From assembly GCA_017640725.1 (NCBI GenBank), contig JAEPQB010000003.1:186001-250000 (forward strand): a stretch of DNA of 64,000 nt, written 5' to 3'. Below are positions 54,813 to 63,420 of this stretch, piece after piece (position 1 is the first letter of the stretch; each line of letters starts with the position of its first letter). Position numbers and translations under genes: made by a program. This DNA comes from Kordiimonadaceae bacterium. Its GTDB lineage: Bacteria; Pseudomonadota; Alphaproteobacteria; Sphingomonadales; Kordiimonadaceae. The notes beneath the pieces are model-generated. The model did no database searches. It saw only the letters and a program-made list of their open reading frames with translations, and had not been told where the DNA came from.

Positions 54813-55784
54813 ATGAACGATAAACCTGAGCTACAGATATTTGGCCTTGGCGGTACGATCGCCATGGCCCCCCATCAAGAAGGCGCCGGCGTACGCCCTT
54901 CGCTGACAGCCGATGATTTGATCAAAGCCGCCCCCGAGCTTTCCGACATTGCGCAAATCCGGGCAGAAACTCTTTCGCTCAAAGGAAGTGCAAATCTCTC
55001 TTTCCAGGAAATAGTGTCACTCTGTGAGCGTGCGGAAAACTGCCGCTCAGACGGGGTTATCGTAACCCAAGGCACCGACACAATGGAGGAAACGGCTTTC
55101 CTCGCAAATTTACTTTATGAGGGTTCTGCACCGCTTGTTTTTACTGGCGCAATGCGGTCTCCAACCCAGCCGGGTGCAGACGGTAGAGCGAACCTGCTTG
55201 CAGCGGCCCTCACGGCATTGTCGCCCGATGCACCGAGTGTGTGCGTTGTGATGAATGATGAGATACATCACCCTTATTACGTCACGAAAGCACATACGTC
55301 GAATGTGGCAGCATTCCAGAGTCCCATCAGAGGGCCGATCGGGCAAGTCGCTGAAAATACAGTCAATTTTCACCCAGTGAGGCCCGCACCACTATTCCAG
55401 AAACCGCGGAAGTTTGCGCCAGTTGCACTCTTGAGCGCCCTTCTTGATGATGATGGTAACCTTTTTGATACCATTTTGGGTGCAGGATACGCTGGACTTG
55501 TTGTCGAAGGATTCGGTGCCGGGCATGTTTCTGAAGCAATCGCCGAAAAACTGGCGGTTATTGCAAAGGATATTCCCGTTATCCTGTCTTCCAGAGTGCG
55601 CGCAGGTTCTGTGTTTGAGCGCACATATGGTTACAGGGGTGCCGAAATCGATCTTCTTAACAAGGGCTTGGTTCCTGCGGGCAGGCTAAGTGGTCGTAAA
55701 GCCCGCATACTATTGTCGTTGATTTTGGGGCTTGGGCTCGAAGATTGGCGGGCAGAATTTGTTCAGGTCATCAAACAGGTTTGA
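54813..55784 (+). CDS. L-asparaginase family protein
   Basis: A 323-aa asparaginase of the bacterial type I/II fold. The first catalytic Thr is in FGLGGTIAMAP, and the second Thr-Asp in VTQGTDTMEETAF, with FTGAMRSPTQPGADGRAN. It deamidates asparagine to aspartate. No clear signal peptide is seen, so it is probably cytoplasmic. It follows ald by 25 nt; both release ammonia from amino acids. Confidence 0.9.
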   Translation: MNDKPELQIFGLGGTIAMAPHQEGAGVRPSLTADDLIKAAPELSDIAQIRAETLSLKGSANLSFQEIVSLCERAENCRSDGVIVTQGTDTMEETAFLANLLYEGSAPLVFTGAMRSPTQPGADGRANLLAAALTALSPDAPSVCVVMNDEIHHPYYVTKAHTSNVAAFQSPIRGPIGQVAENTVNFHPVRPAPLFQKPRKFAPVALLSALLDDDGNLFDTILGAGYAGLVVEGFGAGHVSEAIAEKLAVIAKDIPVILSSRVRAGSVFERTYGYRGAEIDLLNKGLVPAGRLSGRKARILLSLILGLGLEDWRAEFVQVIKQV

Positions 55785-55826
55785 ACCTGACAATAAAAAC
55801 AAAGTGATGACGACAAGAGGTTTCGA

Positions 55827-56882
55827 GTGCAATTGATGACAGATGTTCAGCCCGTAAGGGGCTTGGGTCATATATTCTTCTGGTACGACAACTGGCGTTT
55901 GGCGGCACGTGTGCGTTCGCGCATGGTTGCCAATGGTTTTGTTGAGTGCCCGCTGGATGATGACCGCGTTCATTGCTTCCTGTGCGATGACCTGGAAACC
56001 TGTTTGCCGATCCTGTCAAACTTCCTCACTGAGCGAGAAAAACGTCAGATTTCGGTTTTAGCCTCCGAAACGACGCGACCAAACATCTTTGAATTTGGCC
56101 GTCTCAAAACTATCGCGCAGCATGAAACTCAACTGCTGGCGTTATGGCTTGGTGATATGCTGATGGACCGACGGTACCGGTCGTTAATGCAACCAATTGT
56201 GCATGCAAGCAACCAGCATGACATAATGGGCTATGAGTTTTTGATCCGGGGCTTGCACACAGATGGAACCGATATCCCTGCGCCCACATTGTTTGGTACA
56301 GCGGAGAGCTGTGACATGCTTTATGCGCTTGATATGGCAGCAGGCGAGAGCGCGACGCGCACAGCGCGGTTGCACGATATTCAGGAAGACGTCTTTGTAA
56401 ACGTTCTGCCGCGTACCATTGGCGACGAAGCAGGCTTGGATGCCTGGTTGCAGGCTGTGCTCGCTGCTGCTGAAGTAAGCCCGGAGCAAATCGTTTTTGA
56501 GCTTGTTGAAAGCCAGCAATTGGGTGATGCAAGCGCGCTCAAAAATCTGGTTGAGAAATTACATCATCAAGGCATCCGAGTTGCCCTTGATGATTTTGGA
56601 AGTGGGTTCAATAACCTGGTTGGCCTCGTTGAGGTGGCACCCGATTACATCAAGATCGACAAGTCCCTAATTGATGACCTGTCGAAAGATGACAGAAAAG
56701 GCAATCTTGTGGCCAGCTTAGTCGACTCCGCCAAAAGTTCGGACATTGAGGTGATCGCGGAGGGTGTCGAGGATGCTGAAACGGCTGAAAAGCTTGTCAG
56801 TATTGGTGTCGATTATTTGCAGGGATATCATATTGGGTTCCCCAAAGATCAGCCCGTTACACGCGCCCCAATCGCAGTTTAA
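55827..56882 (+). CDS. EAL-domain c-di-GMP phosphodiesterase with novel N-terminus
   Basis: A 351-aa soluble protein. The C-terminal EAL domain (about 120-345) keeps the catalytic set: Glu137 in EFL (for EAL), Asn192 in NVLP, Glu225, Asp255-Asp256 in DDFGSG, Lys276 and Glu312 in EGVE, with QGYHIG. It should hydrolyse c-di-GMP. The N-terminal roughly 115 residues match no domain I know and contain four cysteines within 19 residues (Cys41, 50, 53, 59), possibly a metal or redox site. The start is GTG 55827; ATG 55836 is close. Its stop overlaps the MarR gene by 4 nt. Confidence 0.85.
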   Translation: MQLMTDVQPVRGLGHIFFWYDNWRLAARVRSRMVANGFVECPLDDDRVHCFLCDDLETCLPILSNFLTEREKRQISVLASETTRPNIFEFGRLKTIAQHETQLLALWLGDMLMDRRYRSLMQPIVHASNQHDIMGYEFLIRGLHTDGTDIPAPTLFGTAESCDMLYALDMAAGESATRTARLHDIQEDVFVNVLPRTIGDEAGLDAWLQAVLAAAEVSPEQIVFELVESQQLGDASALKNLVEKLHHQGIRVALDDFGSGFNNLVGLVEVAPDYIKIDKSLIDDLSKDDRKGNLVASLVDSAKSSDIEVIAEGVEDAETAEKLVSIGVDYLQGYHIGFPKDQPVTRAPIAV

Positions 56883-57346
56883 TCCTCTGCTACCTCAATT
56901 TGGCTTTGGTTGAGTTTCATGAGGAGGGCTTCCAGCTGTCCTCTTTCTTTTTCCGAGAAATGCTCCAACAATTTCGCTTCGTAGCCGAGCGCTATGGGTA
57001 CAATTTCACTGTAAACTTCGTTTCCAATTTCGGAGAGCGCCAGAACTGAGCGGCGCCTGTCTTCATTGGCAAAATGACGTTCAATTCGGCCGGTTTCGAG
57101 CAATTTGTTGACTGCGCGCGAGACAGCAACTTTGTCCATTGCGGTTCGGTCTGCCACTTGACCTGCCGATAAATCCGGCTCTTCACCTAAAACCGCCATC
57201 ACACGCCATTCCGGCAGCGTCAGCTGAAATCTGCCTTCGTATCCGTCAGCGATTGATCGACTGATGCGGTTTGAAAGCACTGAAAGACGGTAGGGCAGGA
57301 AATCGGCCAGCAACAGAGCGTCCGACGGTTTGTCATTTTTTGTCAC
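56879..57346 (-). CDS. MarR-family regulator of the tyrosine operon
   Basis: A 155-aa winged-helix regulator of the MarR family (LTLPEWRVMAVLGEEPDLSA; AVNKLLETGRIERHF). The GTG start at 57346 has GGGAGG 5 nt upstream. It is divergent from hppD, and a 22-bp perfect-arm palindrome lies in the gap, so control of the phenylalanine/tyrosine operon by this protein is likely. The ligand is probably an aromatic pathway intermediate, which is inference. Confidence 0.9.
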   Translation of the reverse strand: MTKNDKPSDALLLADFLPYRLSVLSNRISRSIADGYEGRFQLTLPEWRVMAVLGEEPDLSAGQVADRTAMDKVAVSRAVNKLLETGRIERHFANEDRRRSVLALSEIGNEVYSEIVPIALGYEAKLLEHFSEKERGQLEALLMKLNQSQIEVAED

Positions 57347-57373
57347 ATTTTCCTCCCAGTGACCGTTCAGCTA

Positions 57374-57402
57374 TTGCAATTAGTTTCGGATGAAACTAAT
57401 AT
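57374..57402 (+). promoter_or_regulatory. hppD promoter with embedded MarR-type operator
   Basis: TTGCAA (57374-57379) and TAATAT (57397-57402) are separated by 17 bp. The palindrome ATTAGTTTC-N4-GAAACTAAT (57379-57400) lies across the spacer, so a bound repressor would block RNA polymerase. Operator and promoter match in position, and the regulator gene lies next to it. Confidence 0.65.
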
Positions 57403-57478
57403 AAGAACAGTCAAGCGCACTGATCAAGTGAATCGTGCCTTCCATTCTTTTATATAAGTTTTTTTGGAGAGTTGAACC

Positions 57479-58573
57479 ATGGCGGATCTGTTTGAGAACC
57501 CGATGGGCCTGTGCGGGTTCGAGTTCGTTGAATTCGCGGCTGCAGAAAAAGGTATTCTGGAGCCTGTATTTGAAATGATGGGCTTCACGAAGGTTGCGCG
57601 CCACCGCAGCAAAGATGTTGAATTATGGCGTCAAGGCGACATCAACTTTATCACCAACTATGAGCCAAAGTCTCCGGCAGCTTACTTTGCGGAAGAGCAC
57701 GGACCATGCGCTTGTGGCATGGCGTTCCGCGTAAAAGATAGCCGTGCCGCTTACGAGCGCGCGATTGAGCATGGCGCACAGCCAATTGACGTGCCAACCG
57801 GCCCAATGGAATTGAAACTGCCTGCCATCAAGGGCATTGGCGGCGCCATGCTGTATCTGGTTGATCGTTTTGAAGAAGGTCGCAGTATTTATGATATCGA
57901 CTTCGAATGGCTCGAAGGCGTGGATCGCAATCCAAAGGGCTGTGGTTTCAACGTGATCGACCATCTGACGCACAATGTGTATCGCGGTCGCATGGATTAC
58001 TGGGCGAACTATTACGAGACGCTCTTTAACTTCAAAGAGATCCGCTATTTCGACATTAAGGGCGAATACACCGGGCTATTGTCGCGCGCCATGACTGCAC
58101 CTGACGGCTTGATCCGTATTCCACTGAACGAAGAATCAGGTGGCGGCAATGGCCAGATCGAAGAATATCTGATGCAGTATAATGGCGAAGGCATCCAGCA
58201 TATTGCCTTTTCATGTGATAACTTGATCGAGTGTTGGGACCGCTTGAAAGAGAAGGGTGTTCCCTTCATGACAGCGCCACCGGAAACTTACTATGCGATG
58301 CTTGATGAGCGCCTGCCAGGCCACGGTGAGCCCGTGAATGAACTGCAGCAGCGTGGTATTTTGCTGGATGGATCAACTGAAGATGGCGACCCGCGTCTTT
58401 TGTTGCAGATTTTCTCTGAAACTGCGATCGGCCCTATCTTCTTTGAGTTTATTCAGCGCAAAAAAGATGAAGGCTTTGGTGAAGGTAACTTCAAGGCATT
58501 GTTCGAATCGATCGAACGCGACCAATTGGCTCGCGGTGTGATTGGCGACAAAAGTGAGGAAGACGCAGCTTAG
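57479..58573 (+). CDS. hppD: 4-hydroxyphenylpyruvate dioxygenase
   Basis: A 364-aa two-VOC-domain Fe(II) enzyme that makes homogentisate from 4-hydroxyphenylpyruvate. The iron ligands are His in VIDHLTHNV, His in GIQHIAFSC and Glu in IFFEFIQRK. Length and end are normal. First gene of the aromatic amino-acid operon, with TGGAGAG upstream of the ATG. Confidence 0.96.
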   Translation: MADLFENPMGLCGFEFVEFAAAEKGILEPVFEMMGFTKVARHRSKDVELWRQGDINFITNYEPKSPAAYFAEEHGPCACGMAFRVKDSRAAYERAIEHGAQPIDVPTGPMELKLPAIKGIGGAMLYLVDRFEEGRSIYDIDFEWLEGVDRNPKGCGFNVIDHLTHNVYRGRMDYWANYYETLFNFKEIRYFDIKGEYTGLLSRAMTAPDGLIRIPLNEESGGGNGQIEEYLMQYNGEGIQHIAFSCDNLIECWDRLKEKGVPFMTAPPETYYAMLDERLPGHGEPVNELQQRGILLDGSTEDGDPRLLLQIFSETAIGPIFFEFIQRKKDEGFGEGNFKALFESIERDQLARGVIGDKSEEDAA

Positions 58574-58601
58574 AGCTGCGTCCCAAACCAGGGAACCCGC
58601 T

Positions 58602-59150
58602 ATGGAACTCAAACGCATTCATCATGTTGCCTATCGCTGTAGGGACGCCAAGGAAACAGTCGAGTTTTACCAGAAGCACCTGAATATGGATTTTCAGCTG
58701 GCGATTGCAGAAGATGCTGTGCCGTCAACTGGCGAACCAGACCCCTATATGCATGTATTTTTGGATGCTGGAAACGGCAATGTGTTGGCGTTTTTTGAAT
58801 TGCCGACGCAGCCGGCTATGGGCCGCGACGAGCAAACACCAGAGTGGGTTCAGCACATTGCCTTTGAAGTGGAAAACATGGACGCACTGCTGGCAGCGAA
58901 AGATAGCCTTGAAGCTGCGGGCATTGATGTGCTTGGTCCGACCGAGCATACAATCTTTAAGTCGATCTACTTTTTTGACCCCAACGGTCACCGGCTTGAA
59001 CTTGCCGCCAATACCGCAAAGCCAGGCATGTTGGATGAGTTGAAGCGGGTAGCGCCGGCTATGCTTGAAGAATGGTCAAAAACCAAACAAGCGCCCAAAC
59101 ACGCAGCATGGTTGCACGGCGAAGGTGAGTTCACCGCGCCTGGTGAATGA
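58602..59150 (+). CDS. VOC-superfamily protein in the tyrosine operon
   Basis: A 182-aa single VOC (glyoxalase/extradiol fold) protein. Possible metal residues are His in RIHHVAYR, Glu in AFFELPT, His in VQHIAFEV and Glu in GHRLELAAN. The function is not recognised. I use ATG 58602, where the conserved N-terminus begins. It lies 29 nt after hppD, in a place where hmgA might be expected; HmgA itself is a cupin-type protein, so this is not an obvious replacement. Confidence 0.8.
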   Translation: MELKRIHHVAYRCRDAKETVEFYQKHLNMDFQLAIAEDAVPSTGEPDPYMHVFLDAGNGNVLAFFELPTQPAMGRDEQTPEWVQHIAFEVENMDALLAAKDSLEAAGIDVLGPTEHTIFKSIYFFDPNGHRLELAANTAKPGMLDELKRVAPAMLEEWSKTKQAPKHAAWLHGEGEFTAPGE

Positions 59151-59194
59151 TAAATAATTTCAAACGATTAGCAGATTAGAAGCTAGGGATACTT

Positions 59195-60202
59195 ATGAAA
59201 CTTGCATCATTGAAACATGGCCGAGACGGCAAACTGGTCGTCGTGTCAAGAGACTTGAGCCGCATGGCGGATGCCTCGGCTATCGCGCCGACAATGCAGG
59301 CAGCAATTGATGATTGGGATGCCGTTTTGCCACGCTTGCGTGGATTGTACGAATCCCTGAATTCTGGAGCGATGGAAGGCGAGGCCTTTGATGAGGCGGA
59401 TTGTGCGTCTCCGCTTCCGCGGGCTTACCAGTGGGCGGATGGCTCAGCGTATGTGAACCATGTTGAGCTTGTGCGTAAAGCGCGTGGCGCCGAAATGCCA
59501 GCCAGTTTCTGGACTGACCCGCTGATGTATCAGGGTGGTTCTGACACATTCCTTGACCCGCGCGGCGATATTTTGATGCCGCAAACGGAAGGTTGGGGCG
59601 TTGATTTCGAGGCAGAGATTGCTGTGATCACCGGCGATGTGCCGATGGGCGTTGGCGCTGAAGAAGCTGGCAACCACATCAAGCTTTTGATGCTGGTGAA
59701 TGACGTGTCGCTGCGTGGCCTCATTCCGGGCGAGCTGGGTAAAGGATTTGGTTTCTTCCAATCCAAACCGTCGAGCGCGTTTAGCCCCGTGTGCGTGACG
59801 CCAGACGAGCTCGGTGATGCGTGGTCCGGCAACAAACTAAGCCTGCCGCTGATTTCGCACTTGAACGGTGACATGTTCGGCAAGCCTGATGCTGGCATAG
59901 ACATGACTTTCGACTTTGCGCAATTGGTGGCACATGCTGCAAAAAGCCGCCCGCTTGGTGCTGGTGCGATTGTTGGTTCGGGCACCGTTTCCAATAAGTT
60001 GAACGACGGCCCGGGCAAGCCGGTTAGTGAAGGCGGCGTTGGCTACAGCTGCATTGCGGAGATCCGCATGATCGAAACAATCGATGCGGGCGCACCGACC
60101 ACACCATTCATGGACTTTGGTGATACCGTTCGCATTGAGATGATGGACGCCGCTGGGGCGTCAATTTTCGGTGCAATCGAACAGACGGTAACAAAGGCAT
60201 AA
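59195..60202 (+). CDS. fahA: Fumarylacetoacetate hydrolase (fumarylacetoacetase)
   Basis: A 335-aa FAH-family hydrolase. The metal/catalytic segment FEAEIAVITGDVP and MLVNDVSLRGLIPGELGKGF with FFQSKPSSAFSPV are visible. It cleaves fumarylacetoacetate to fumarate and acetoacetate, the last step of the homogentisate pathway. Shorter than the eukaryotic enzyme but usual for bacterial homologues. Confidence 0.9.
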   Translation: MKLASLKHGRDGKLVVVSRDLSRMADASAIAPTMQAAIDDWDAVLPRLRGLYESLNSGAMEGEAFDEADCASPLPRAYQWADGSAYVNHVELVRKARGAEMPASFWTDPLMYQGGSDTFLDPRGDILMPQTEGWGVDFEAEIAVITGDVPMGVGAEEAGNHIKLLMLVNDVSLRGLIPGELGKGFGFFQSKPSSAFSPVCVTPDELGDAWSGNKLSLPLISHLNGDMFGKPDAGIDMTFDFAQLVAHAAKSRPLGAGAIVGSGTVSNKLNDGPGKPVSEGGVGYSCIAEIRMIETIDAGAPTTPFMDFGDTVRIEMMDAAGASIFGAIEQTVTKA

Positions 60203-60206
60203 CCAT

Positions 60207-60851
60207 ATGAAACTATATGGGTATTTCAGATCGTCAGCTGCTTACCGCGTGCGTATTGCGCTTGCGCTAAAGGGGCTGACGTTCGAAAATATTCCCATCA
60301 ACTTGGTGCCAGGTGTCAGCCAGCAAAAAAGTGAAGACTATCGCGCGGTCAATCCGCAGGGCAGGGTTCCTTTTTTTGAAGATGGTGCCGTTGCCATAAG
60401 CCAGTCACCGGCGATACTCGAGTATCTTGAAGAGACCTTTCCGGAAGTGCCACTGTTACCAACTGGTACGGCGGATAGGGCAGTGGTTCGCCAACTCGCA
60501 AGTTTGATTGGCTGCGACATTCATCCGCTTAACAATCTTTCGGTGCTGCAAACGCTCAAGCATGATTTTGACGCCAGTCAAGGCGCGGTCGATGGCTGGT
60601 ATCATAAATGGATATTAGAAGGGTTTGGTGCGCTGGAGGCCTTACTAGCCAATACCGCCGGTGAGTTCTGTTTCGGCGACAGTCCAACACTCGCGGATAT
60701 CTATCTAGTTCCGCAGGTTTGGAATGCCCGCCGTTTTGAAGTGCCGCTGTCTGCATTTCCGCTGATTGAAAAAGTAGATGCGGCCTGTAATGCATTGGAA
60801 CCCTTCAAGAAAGCTGCACCGGAAAACCAGCCGGATGCGCCGCAAGAGTAA
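60207..60851 (+). CDS. maiA: Maleylacetoacetate isomerase
   Basis: A 214-aa zeta-class glutathione transferase. The N-terminal motif is YFRSSAAYRVRIALALKGL: it keeps the Ser-Ser of the zeta SSCxxRVRIAL site but has Ala where that motif has Cys. It isomerises maleylacetoacetate to fumarylacetoacetate using glutathione. Starts 4 nt after fahA, so the two are coupled. Confidence 0.92.
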   Translation: MKLYGYFRSSAAYRVRIALALKGLTFENIPINLVPGVSQQKSEDYRAVNPQGRVPFFEDGAVAISQSPAILEYLEETFPEVPLLPTGTADRAVVRQLASLIGCDIHPLNNLSVLQTLKHDFDASQGAVDGWYHKWILEGFGALEALLANTAGEFCFGDSPTLADIYLVPQVWNARRFEVPLSAFPLIEKVDAACNALEPFKKAAPENQPDAPQE

Positions 60852-60881
60852 TTGTGAAGTACCACAGAAAGGAAGTTCACC

Positions 60882-61763
60882 ATGGAAATCGTCACGCGTT
60901 TGGGCCGCAAAGTCGAGGTGAATGAAGACTATACGGTCGATCAGAATTGGGAACAGTTCACCGCGGAAGAGCACGACCGTTGGGACCGGCTTTACGAACG
61001 ACAAGGAAAGCTGCTTCCGGGTCTCGCCTGCGACGAGTTCATACAAGGCCTTGACGACCTGAGGCTTTCCGAAAGCGGCATTCCCCATTTTGGACGCCTT
61101 TCTGACCGACTGGAGAAGCGCACGGGCTGGCGCATTGTAGCGGTGCCAGACCTTGTGCCAGATGAGGTGTTCTTTGATCACCTAGCTAATCGTCGGTTCC
61201 CCGCTGGCAGCTTTATTCGATCCGAGGCGCAGCTAGATTATCTGCAGGAGCCCGACGTTTTCCATGATGTTTATGGTCACGTGCCCTTGCTCGCGAACCC
61301 GGTATTCGCTGACTATATGGAAGCGTACGGCAAGGGTGGCCAACGGGCGATGGGGCGCGGTGTTTTGCAAAACCTGGCCAGGCTTTACTGGTACACGGTT
61401 GAGTTTGGGCTGATTAACACACCGGATGGCATGCGCATCTATGGCGCCGGCATTCTGAGCTCAAAAACGGAGAGTTTGTTTAGCCTGAGAGACCCCAGCC
61501 CGAACCGCATTCACTTTGATTTGGTTCGCTTGATGCAGACAAATTACCGGATTGATGACTTTCAGCAAACTTACTGGGTTATCAATAGCTTTGAGGAACT
61601 TCTTGAAGCGACGTATCAAGATTTTGGACCCATTTATGATAAGCTGGAAGCTGATGATACGAGCTATGCCGTCGATACCGTGCTGGACGGCGATACGGTC
61701 CACAATGTGGGCACACAGGCTTATGCAAACGCGGGCGGACGACTGGCAAAAGAAGCCAGTTGA
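60882..61763 (+). CDS. phhA: Phenylalanine 4-monooxygenase
   Basis: A 293-aa bacterial-type phenylalanine hydroxylase. The iron ligands are the two His in VFHDVYGHVPLL and the Glu in WYTVEFGLI. It converts phenylalanine to tyrosine with tetrahydropterin. AAGGAAG lies upstream of the ATG. Last gene of the operon; convergent with the GlxA-type regulator, 3 bp apart. Pterin-recycling genes (phhB) are not seen here. Confidence 0.95.
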   Translation: MEIVTRLGRKVEVNEDYTVDQNWEQFTAEEHDRWDRLYERQGKLLPGLACDEFIQGLDDLRLSESGIPHFGRLSDRLEKRTGWRIVAVPDLVPDEVFFDHLANRRFPAGSFIRSEAQLDYLQEPDVFHDVYGHVPLLANPVFADYMEAYGKGGQRAMGRGVLQNLARLYWYTVEFGLINTPDGMRIYGAGILSSKTESLFSLRDPSPNRIHFDLVRLMQTNYRIDDFQQTYWVINSFEELLEATYQDFGPIYDKLEADDTSYAVDTVLDGDTVHNVGTQAYANAGGRLAKEAS

Positions 61764-61766
61764 AAG

Positions 61767-62813
61767 CTATTTCTCAGCATTAAATCGCTCGCGGTAATGT
61801 CGCGGCGAAACGGAGAATTTATTGCCAAACGCCTTGCCAAACTGATCCAGTGATCGAAACCCACAGGCGTTGGCGATGCTGCTGATTGGTTGATCACCGC
61901 TCTCGAGCATAAGCCTTGCGGTTTCCAACCTTCTTTCAATCACAAACGCCATGGGTGAACATCCCAGTTCGGCCTTAAAGGCTCTGGAAAAGTTTCGCGG
62001 ACTCATAGCGGTACGATCACTCAACAGGTCAACACTGATTTCCCGATGCAGGTTTTGCTCAATCCAGTTGATCAGACCATGAAAACGGCTTTCCCGAGAC
62101 TGCGCCTGCAATAGGCTACTGAACTGGCGTTGGTCACCAGAGCGCTGCAAATAGACAAGCATGCGCTTGGCTACTCTGGAAGCCACGTCTTTACCGCAGT
62201 CTTCGGTGATGATGTGCAGGGCAAGGTCAATGCCTGCAGTAACACCACCCGAAGAATATAATTTGCCGGACTGCACAAAAATGCGTTCTTCTTTGACGTC
62301 GAGGGCCGGGAATGCCTGGCGTAAATAAAACGCATCATTCCAGTGTGTTGTTACCGGCTGCGTATCGACTAGGCCTGTTTCTGCGAGCACAAATATGCCG
62401 GAACAAATGCATACCCATTTGTTGCTTATGGCCGCTTGGGACCGCACCCATTCTGTTAAGGCCGGCGTTAGATATGATTTGTCCTCTGGGTGCATCATTC
62501 CGGGTATCAGTAAAATTTCAGCTTGTTCGCACCCTTGTGAAAATGTCTGGTGGGGTGTGATGCCTATGGAAGATGACGACGTTTGGGGTCCTGTGTTTTC
62601 CCCAACCAAAACAATGTCATAGCTTGTGGCAGCTGATAACCGGGAAGCGTAATTGAAGGCTTCAACAGGCCCAACCATATCGAGCGCCACCATGCCGGGA
62701 TACACAAGCACAGCTATTCTGCGCCGATCACGTTCAATGCTATTCTGTCCTTTTCCCACGAATGTTTGTCCTTCAACCGCGGTTGAGCGCCCATTAACTA
62801 TTTTTGCATTCAT
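61767..62813 (-). CDS. GlxA-family AraC-type regulator with DJ-1/PfpI domain
   Basis: A 348-aa regulator. The N-terminal DJ-1/PfpI-like amidase domain runs from about residue 33 (RIAVLVYPGMVALDMVGPVE; the nucleophile-elbow position reads VCICSGIFVLAETGL). The AraC helix-turn-helix domain is at the C-terminus (SVDLLSDRTAMSPRNFSRAF; IANACGFRSLDQFGKAFGNK). An internal GTG at 62759 has GAAGGA 9 nt upstream and is a better-placed start than ATG 62813, since the first 30 residues are not part of the domain. Divergent from the cytochrome P460 gene. The ligand is unknown. Confidence 0.88.
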   Translation of the reverse strand: MNAKIVNGRSTAVEGQTFVGKGQNSIERDRRRIAVLVYPGMVALDMVGPVEAFNYASRLSAATSYDIVLVGENTGPQTSSSSIGITPHQTFSQGCEQAEILLIPGMMHPEDKSYLTPALTEWVRSQAAISNKWVCICSGIFVLAETGLVDTQPVTTHWNDAFYLRQAFPALDVKEERIFVQSGKLYSSGGVTAGIDLALHIITEDCGKDVASRVAKRMLVYLQRSGDQRQFSSLLQAQSRESRFHGLINWIEQNLHREISVDLLSDRTAMSPRNFSRAFKAELGCSPMAFVIERRLETARLMLESGDQPISSIANACGFRSLDQFGKAFGNKFSVSPRHYRERFNAEK

Positions 62814-62835
62814 ATCAGATAGTTAGGCAGCGAAA

Positions 62836-63420
62836 ATGAAAATAAAAGCAATACTTGCAACAGTCGGCATCGTTTCTGTTGCGATAGGCGGAACGGTCGT
62901 TGGTTCTTCCGCTGAAGAAACAGTTCCAATCAAGTTACACATAGCGAAATTTGAAGAAGATAACCTGCTGATTTGGCCCGAAAAATTCGAAAGCTGGGTC
63001 TTTTTGGGCACCACCATGGGCATGACATATTTCGACGAAGCGCCAAACCCAGAGGACCCAGGGCTAATGTCCTCCGTTTACATAGCGCCTGAAGCTTACG
63101 AGCATTTTGAAAAATATGGAGAGTTTGCAGATGGCACAGTATTTGTGAAGTCGGTGAAAGAAACGCTCACCGAAGGTGGCGGGTTTTTCATGGGCGATGA
63201 ATTGGGCATTGAAGTGCATATTAAGGACAGCAAGCGGTTCCCGAAAAACGGTTACAATTTCTATTTTTTTCCTGCTGGACAGAAGACAGCAGAAGCTATG
63301 CCGGAAGACAATATCTGCGTTTCTTGCCATGAAGAAAATGCAGCTTTTGACAATGTGTTCACGCAATTTTACCCGCCAATTCGCAAAAAGCTGGAACAAA
63401 AGCATTCCGGCAGTGAATAA
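62836..63420 (+). CDS. Cytochrome P460 family protein (periplasmic c-type heme)
   Basis: A 194-aa secreted heme protein. The signal peptide is at residues 1-26 (ATVGIVSVAIGGTVVGSSAE) and the heme-binding CVSCH lies near the C-terminus. The P460 domain core is FESWVFLGTTMGMTYFD and FADGTVFVKSVKET. Family members oxidise hydroxylamine or bind NO; which of these applies here cannot be told from sequence. It is divergent from the GlxA-type gene, with only 22 bp between the annotated starts. Confidence 0.88.
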   Translation: MKIKAILATVGIVSVAIGGTVVGSSAEETVPIKLHIAKFEEDNLLIWPEKFESWVFLGTTMGMTYFDEAPNPEDPGLMSSVYIAPEAYEHFEKYGEFADGTVFVKSVKETLTEGGGFFMGDELGIEVHIKDSKRFPKNGYNFYFFPAGQKTAEAMPEDNICVSCHEENAAFDNVFTQFYPPIRKKLEQKHSGSE

